From the NCBI GenBank assembly GCA_021787035.1, contig JAJYMM010000044.1:1-45648 (forward strand): a DNA stretch of 45,648 nucleotides, written 5' to 3'. The notes below the pieces were generated by a model, which searched no databases, was not told the DNA's origin, and worked only from the letters and a program-made list of their open reading frames with translations. This document shows positions 40,820-45,648 of the stretch, piece after piece (position 1 is the first letter of the stretch; every line of letters begins with the position of its first letter). This stretch comes from Actinomycetes bacterium (lineage in GTDB: Bacteria; Actinomycetota; Acidimicrobiia; Acidimicrobiales; Palsa-688). Position numbers and translations under genes: made by a program.

Positions 40820-41989
40820 ATGGCACCGCAGCGCGAGTGGCTCGAAAAGGACTATTACAAGGTCTTGGGCGTCTCCAAGGACGCCTCGGACAAAGACATC
40901 GCTCGCGCCTACCGGAAGCTCGCCAAGCAGTACCACCCCGACGCCCACCCCGGTTCCGAGGACCGTTTCAAGGAGATATCCGCTGCCTACGACGTTATAG
41001 GCGACACCTCTAAGCGAAAGGAGTACGACGAGGTCCGTTCCCTATCGGAAAAGGGCCTCGCCGGCAACCCCTTCGCTGGCGCGGGCGCAGCCGGCAACGG
41101 CGGGGTCAACTTCTCGAACTTCGGGATGGACGACCTAGGAGACCTTCTCGGCAACATCTTCGGCCGAGCCGGCCGGAGGGCACGTCCCTCCGCCGGCGGC
41201 GCCGGCCCTCAGGGCGCCGCGCTCGGGCCCCAGCGCGGCCAGGACATCGAGGCAGAGCTGCACCTCTCCTTCGCCGACGCCGTTCGTGGGGTGACGACGA
41301 GCGTCAACATCACCTCCGACGCCCCCTGTTCGACCTGCGGCGGGTCGGGAGCCGCACCAGGGACCAAACCGACCCCCTGCTCAGTGTGCGGGGGCCGCGG
41401 GGTTGTCAATGAAAACCAAGGCATGTTCTCATTCAGCCACCCCTGCACAGCATGTGGGGGCGCCGGTATGCGAGTAGAAAAGCCCTGCCCGGCCTGCCAC
41501 GGCCGGGGGACGGAGCGCCGGGCCCGGCAAGTTAAGGCGCGCATCCCACCCGGGGTAGAAAACGGCCAGCGCATCCGGCTGCCCCACCGAGGCGGGGCAG
41601 GGCGCGCGGGCGGGCCGGCAGGTGACCTTTATGTCATCGTGCGCGTCACACCCGACCCTGTCTTCAGCCAAAAAGGCCGTGACCTGCAAGTAAAAGTACC
41701 GATCACCTTCGCCGAGGCCGCCCTCGGTACCACGGTCTCGGTCCCAACGCTCGACGGCAACCCGGTGTCGCTCAAGGTACCGGCCGGGACCCGCTCTGGC
41801 CGGGTCTTCCGCGTCAGGGGCCACGGCGTCCCCGTGGCCGGCAGGCCTGGCGACCTCCTCGTGAGCTTCGACATAGACGTACCCACCAAGCTTTCCGCCG
41901 AGCAGAAGCGAGCAGTGGAAGCCTTCGCAAAGGCCTCGGCGAGCGATGGCAACAAGCTCCGCGAGAAACTGGGGGCGCCGTCCCGATGA
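40820..41989 (+). CDS. dnaJ: Chaperone DnaJ (Hsp40)
   Basis: The 389-residue type I J-protein has a J domain with the HPD motif (39-41), a Gly/Phe-rich region (FAGAGAAGNGGVNFSNFG), four zinc-binding motifs between about 170 and 231 (CSTCGGSG, CSVCGGRG, CTACGGAG, CPACHGRG) and the C-terminal substrate domain. It stimulates the DnaK ATPase and delivers substrates. It follows grpE by one base and overlaps the next gene as ATGA. Confidence 0.95.
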   Translation: MAPQREWLEKDYYKVLGVSKDASDKDIARAYRKLAKQYHPDAHPGSEDRFKEISAAYDVIGDTSKRKEYDEVRSLSEKGLAGNPFAGAGAAGNGGVNFSNFGMDDLGDLLGNIFGRAGRRARPSAGGAGPQGAALGPQRGQDIEAELHLSFADAVRGVTTSVNITSDAPCSTCGGSGAAPGTKPTPCSVCGGRGVVNENQGMFSFSHPCTACGGAGMRVEKPCPACHGRGTERRARQVKARIPPGVENGQRIRLPHRGGAGRAGGPAGDLYVIVRVTPDPVFSQKGRDLQVKVPITFAEAALGTTVSVPTLDGNPVSLKVPAGTRSGRVFRVRGHGVPVAGRPGDLLVSFDIDVPTKLSAEQKRAVEAFAKASASDGNKLREKLGAPSR

Positions 41990-42414
41990 GCGAGCACGTG
42001 AACAACTTCGGCAACGCCCGAGGAGGCGCCCGCTTGCCCCGAAGGGACGGCTCGATGGCCGTCTATGTGATCTCCGTGGCGGCCGAGCTCGCCGGCGTAC
42101 ACCCGCAGACCCTTAGGATCTACGAGAGGAAAGGGCTTTTGGGCCCTGCCCGTACCCTGGGCGGGAGCCGTCGCTACAGCGACCAGGACATCGCTCTCTT
42201 GCGCCGCATACAGGACCTCACCGCTTCTGGCCTCAACCTGGAAGGGGTGAAAAGGGTGATCGAGCTCGAGGCCGAGGTGGAAAGGCTGCGCCAGGAGGTC
42301 GAGGATGCCAGGGCCCAGGCCCGCCGGGCGGTAGAGGAAGTGCACCGCCAGTACCGCCGCGACCTCGTGCCCCTCCACCTCTCGCCAGTGCGCTGGCTAC
42401 CCAACCAACGTTAA
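41986..42414 (+). CDS. hspR: Heat-shock repressor HspR (MerR family)
   Basis: The 142-residue protein has a MerR-type winged helix ([20 protein letters not shown] followed by [20 protein letters not shown]) and a coiled-coil ([20 protein letters not shown]). It fits HspR, which binds HAIR sites and represses the dnaK operon and clpB. The ATG at 41986 overlaps dnaJ by 4 bp but has a weak ribosome-binding site; an internal ATG at 42055 follows AAGGGA at good spacing and starts directly at the HTH, so the first 23 residues may not be translated. Confidence 0.92.
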   Translation: MSEHVNNFGNARGGARLPRRDGSMAVYVISVAAELAGVHPQTLRIYERKGLLGPARTLGGSRRYSDQDIALLRRIQDLTASGLNLEGVKRVIELEAEVERLRQEVEDARAQARRAVEEVHRQYRRDLVPLHLSPVRWLPNQR

Positions 42415-42428
42415 AAAGAGGAACTCGA

Positions 42429-44933
42429 ATGGCAATTGACACCAACCGCTGGACCCAGCGGACCCAGGAAGCTTTCAGCGCCGCCGTCTCCGACGCGCGC
42501 GCCCGCAACAACCCCGAGGTAACACCCGAACACCTCATGTTGGCGCTGATCGGCCAGGAAGGCACGGCCGTGCTGCCAGTGCTCGACCGCGTCGGCATCG
42601 AAGTAATGCCGCTGCGCAACCGCTTGGAGGAAGCCCTCGACAAGTTGCCCCACAGCTACGGGGGCGAAAGCGCCGCCTTGTCGCGCCAAAGCCGCGAGGT
42701 ACTGGAAGAGGCTGGGCGCGAGCGCGAACGGCTGGGCGACGAGTACCTCTCCGTCGAGCACATCCTGCTCGCTCTTTCCAAGCTCGTGGGGGCCGGGCGC
42801 GACAAGCTCCTCGAGGCGCTCAAGCAGGTGAGGGGCAGCCATCGCGTCACCAACCCAAACCCCGAAGACACCTATCGGGCACTCGAAAAATACGGGCGCG
42901 ACCTTACCGAAGAGGCAAGGCGGGGCAAACTCGACCCGGTCATCGGCCGTGACGAGGAAATCCGCCGCGTGGTCCAAGTCCTTTCCCGGCGCACCAAGAA
43001 CAACCCTGTCCTGATCGGCGAACCAGGCGTCGGAAAGACGGCGATCGTCGAGGGCCTCGCGCGCCGCATCGTCGAGGGCGACGTGCCCGAAAGCCTGCGC
43101 GGCAAGCGCCTGCTCGCACTCGACCTCTCTTCGATGGTGGCCGGGGCCAAGTACCGGGGCGAGTTCGAGGAACGCCTGAAGGCCGTCCTGAAGGAGATCG
43201 CTGACTCCGAGGGAGAGGTCATCACCTTTATAGACGAGTTGCACACGATCGTGGGCGCCGGCGCAGCCGAGGGTGCCATGGACGCCGGCAACATGATAAA
43301 GCCGATGCTCGCGCGTGGTGAGCTCCGCATGATCGGTGCCACCACGCTCGACGAGTACCGAAAGCACATCGAAAAAGACGCTGCGCTCGAGCGTCGGTTC
43401 CAACCGGTCTACGTGGGCCAGCCCTCGGTCGAGGACACGATCGCAATACTACGGGGCCTGAAGGAGCGCTACGAAGTCCACCACGGTGTGCGGATCATGG
43501 ACTCCGCCCTCGTCGCGGCCGCGGTGCTCTCGGACCGGTACATAACAGCCCGCTGGCTGCCCGACAAGGCGATCGACTTGGTCGACGAAGCGGCGAGCCG
43601 CCTGCGGATCGAGATCGACTCGATGCCGACCGAGATCGATGTGGTGGAGCGCCGGATCCGCCAGCTCGAGATCGAGCACGTCGCGCTCGCCAAAGAGACC
43701 GACGAAGCCTCGATCGAGCGGCTTGCGAAGCTAGACGAGGAGCTCGCCAACCTGCGGGAGGCCTCCAACGGCATGAAGGCCCACTGGCAGGCCGAAAAAG
43801 ACGCCATCGGCACTATCAACACCTTGAAAGAGGAGCTCGAAGAGCTGAAGGCCGAGGCCGAACGCTACGAGAGGACCGGCGACTTGGCCAAGGCAGCCGA
43901 GATCCGCTACGGGAAGGTCCCCGACGTCTCGGCGCGTGCCGACGAGGCAACCAAGCGCCTCCAAGAGCTCCAAGCCGGCCAGAAAATGCTGAAGCAGGAG
44001 GTGGACGAGGAAGATATCGCCGAGGTAGTGGGCAAGTGGACCGGGATCCCCGTCTCGCGCCTTCTCGAGGGCGAGGTCGCCAAGCTGGTCAGGATGGAGG
44101 ACGTCCTCCATGAGAGGGTGGTCGGCCAAGACGATGCCGTCTCGGCTGTGGCCAACGCTATCCGCCGTTCGCGAAGTGGCCTCTCGGACCCCGACCGGCC
44201 GATCGGGAGCTTCCTCTTCCTCGGCCCGACGGGCGTTGGCAAGACCGAGCTCGCGCGCGCAGTCGCGGACTTCCTCTTCGACGACGAAAAGGCGACGGTC
44301 CGCATAGACATGTCGGAGTACATGGAAAAGCATTCGGTCGCCCGCCTCGTCGGGGCGCCCCCCGGCTACGTCGGCTACGAAGAAGGCGGCCAGCTCACCG
44401 AGGCGGTCCGCCGCCGGCCCTACTCAGTCGTGCTCCTAGACGAGGTGGAAAAGGCCCACCCAGACGTCTTCAACATCTTGCTCCAAGTGCTAGACGACGG
44501 CAGGCTCACAGACGGCCAGGGGCGGACGGTCAATTTCACCAACACGGTGCTCATAATGACCTCCAATTACCAGGGTGACCTGCGGGAGGTGTTCAAGCCC
44601 GAGTTCTTGAACAGGATCGACGAGATCGTGCACTTCAGGTCGTTGACCGAGGAGGACATCACCCAGATCGTCGACATCCAGCTGCGGGACCTCGCGAAGC
44701 GCCTCGCGAGCAGGCGCCTGGAGCTCCACTTCACGCCGGCCGCCAAGGCATGGCTCGGCAAGCAGGGCTACGACCCAACTTACGGCGCGCGGCCCTTGAA
44801 GCGCCTGATCCAACGGGCGATCGCCGACCCCTTGGCGCTCGCGCTCTTGGAGGGCAAGTACTCCGACGGGGACACGGTGACCGTCGACGTACCGGCGCCC
44901 GGCGAGGCTACCGGCGCGCTCGCGCTCGGCTAG
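42429..44933 (+). CDS. clpB: Disaggregase ClpB (Hsp100)
   Basis: The 834-residue AAA+ protein contains the N-domain ([20 protein letters not shown]), the first AAA+ module (Walker A GEPGVGKT, Lys203; pore loop [14 protein letters not shown]), the middle coiled-coil (about 410-520, including [20 protein letters not shown]) and the second module (GPTGVGKT, Lys605; [13 protein letters not shown]). The second module is short between the sensor I segment [13 protein letters not shown] and [10 protein letters not shown], a form known from actinobacterial ClpB. It rescues aggregates with DnaK. GAGGAA lies before the ATG. Its start is 14 bp after hspR, so it is in the same operon. Confidence 0.95.
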   Translation: MAIDTNRWTQRTQEAFSAAVSDARARNNPEVTPEHLMLALIGQEGTAVLPVLDRVGIEVMPLRNRLEEALDKLPHSYGGESAALSRQSREVLEEAGRERERLGDEYLSVEHILLALSKLVGAGRDKLLEALKQVRGSHRVTNPNPEDTYRALEKYGRDLTEEARRGKLDPVIGRDEEIRRVVQVLSRRTKNNPVLIGEPGVGKTAIVEGLARRIVEGDVPESLRGKRLLALDLSSMVAGAKYRGEFEERLKAVLKEIADSEGEVITFIDELHTIVGAGAAEGAMDAGNMIKPMLARGELRMIGATTLDEYRKHIEKDAALERRFQPVYVGQPSVEDTIAILRGLKERYEVHHGVRIMDSALVAAAVLSDRYITARWLPDKAIDLVDEAASRLRIEIDSMPTEIDVVERRIRQLEIEHVALAKETDEASIERLAKLDEELANLREASNGMKAHWQAEKDAIGTINTLKEELEELKAEAERYERTGDLAKAAEIRYGKVPDVSARADEATKRLQELQAGQKMLKQEVDEEDIAEVVGKWTGIPVSRLLEGEVAKLVRMEDVLHERVVGQDDAVSAVANAIRRSRSGLSDPDRPIGSFLFLGPTGVGKTELARAVADFLFDDEKATVRIDMSEYMEKHSVARLVGAPPGYVGYEEGGQLTEAVRRRPYSVVLLDEVEKAHPDVFNILLQVLDDGRLTDGQGRTVNFTNTVLIMTSNYQGDLREVFKPEFLNRIDEIVHFRSLTEEDITQIVDIQLRDLAKRLASRRLELHFTPAAKAWLGKQGYDPTYGARPLKRLIQRAIADPLALALLEGKYSDGDTVTVDVPAPGEATGALALG

Positions 44934-44967
44934 GGCGGAGCGCTGCCACCCGGTCCGGGCCCTAGCC
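44928..44967 (+). terminator. Terminator-like stem after clpB
   Basis: GGCTAGGGC (44928-44936) pairs perfectly with GCCCTAGCC (44959-44967), a 9-bp stem with a 22-nt GC-rich loop that can fold further. The left arm contains the clpB stop codon. No T-tract follows. Confidence 0.5.
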
Positions 44968-45018
44968 CAAGGTCGGCTATCATTTGGCGTACCGCAACCA
45001 ACCCGAAGGAGCTTGCGC

Positions 45019-45648
<630 letters not shown>

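Overview
The window is high-GC DNA with an actinobacterial character. The evidence is the dnaK-grpE-dnaJ-hspR-clpB operon with a HAIR-like operator, an actinobacterial-style ClpB C-terminus, a RecBCD set next to glnD-amtB-glnK, an F420/NADP-oxidoreductase-like protein and frequent GTG/TTG starts. An acidimicrobial-type actinobacterium fits, but there is no rRNA or other decisive marker, so the class is an inference.

Layout. (1) 1-3600 is a decayed accessory strip: a broken small conserved gene, an intact acidic small protein, an MFS transporter fragment, an intact HipB/HipA toxin-antitoxin pair with two operator-like palindromes about three helical turns apart, and remnants of a CPT-like and an APH-like phosphotransferase. 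(2) 3600-21850 is a metabolic region. It holds a GH13 sucrose-phosphorylase-like enzyme, a large XRE-nSTAND-transmembrane-WD40 sensor with 14 blades, an F420/NADP reductase-like protein, a GH3 beta-glucosidase with a Gfo/Idh/MocA oxidoreductase, a nitronate monooxygenase, a second Gfo/Idh/MocA protein, an MFS exporter, a stand-alone GT51 transglycosylase, an ABC ATPase pseudogene with a stop codon inside its Walker A motif, and a two-gene amidohydrolase plus D-threonine-aldolase/D-serine-dehydratase-like operon. (3) 21897-22002 is an array of 16-bp tandem repeats at a divergent promoter. (4) 22035-35574 is a tightly packed series recC-recB-recD-glnD-amtB-glnK. DNA double-strand-break processing is joined to PII nitrogen signalling through a 4-bp recD/glnD overlap. 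(5) 35575-36040 holds a small membrane-protein gene whose first half is made of strong palindromes, flanked by short tandem duplications that copy stop codons. (6) A DUF3048 lipoprotein and gpmA lie on the minus strand. (7) The heat-shock operon dnaK-grpE-dnaJ-hspR-clpB follows. (8) The 5' part of purA runs off the right edge and shows an apparent +1 frameshift.

How the genes work together. HspR should repress its own operon through the HAIR-like site overlapping the dnaK -35 box. GlnD should uridylylate GlnK at Tyr51, and GlnK should gate AmtB. RecC, RecB and RecD form one helicase-nuclease. The GH13 and GH3 enzymes, the two sugar-type dehydrogenases, and the amidohydrolase/PLP pair suggest use of plant- or microbe-derived glycosides and D-amino-acid-like or acylated compounds, but no substrate can be assigned from sequence.

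No tRNA, rRNA, CRISPR array, insertion sequence or prophage was recognised. The items most worth a second look are the palindrome-built segment after glnK, the 16-bp repeats upstream of recC, the 14-blade nSTAND sensor, the purA frameshift, and the HipBA module whose promoter begins where a resistance-gene remnant ends.
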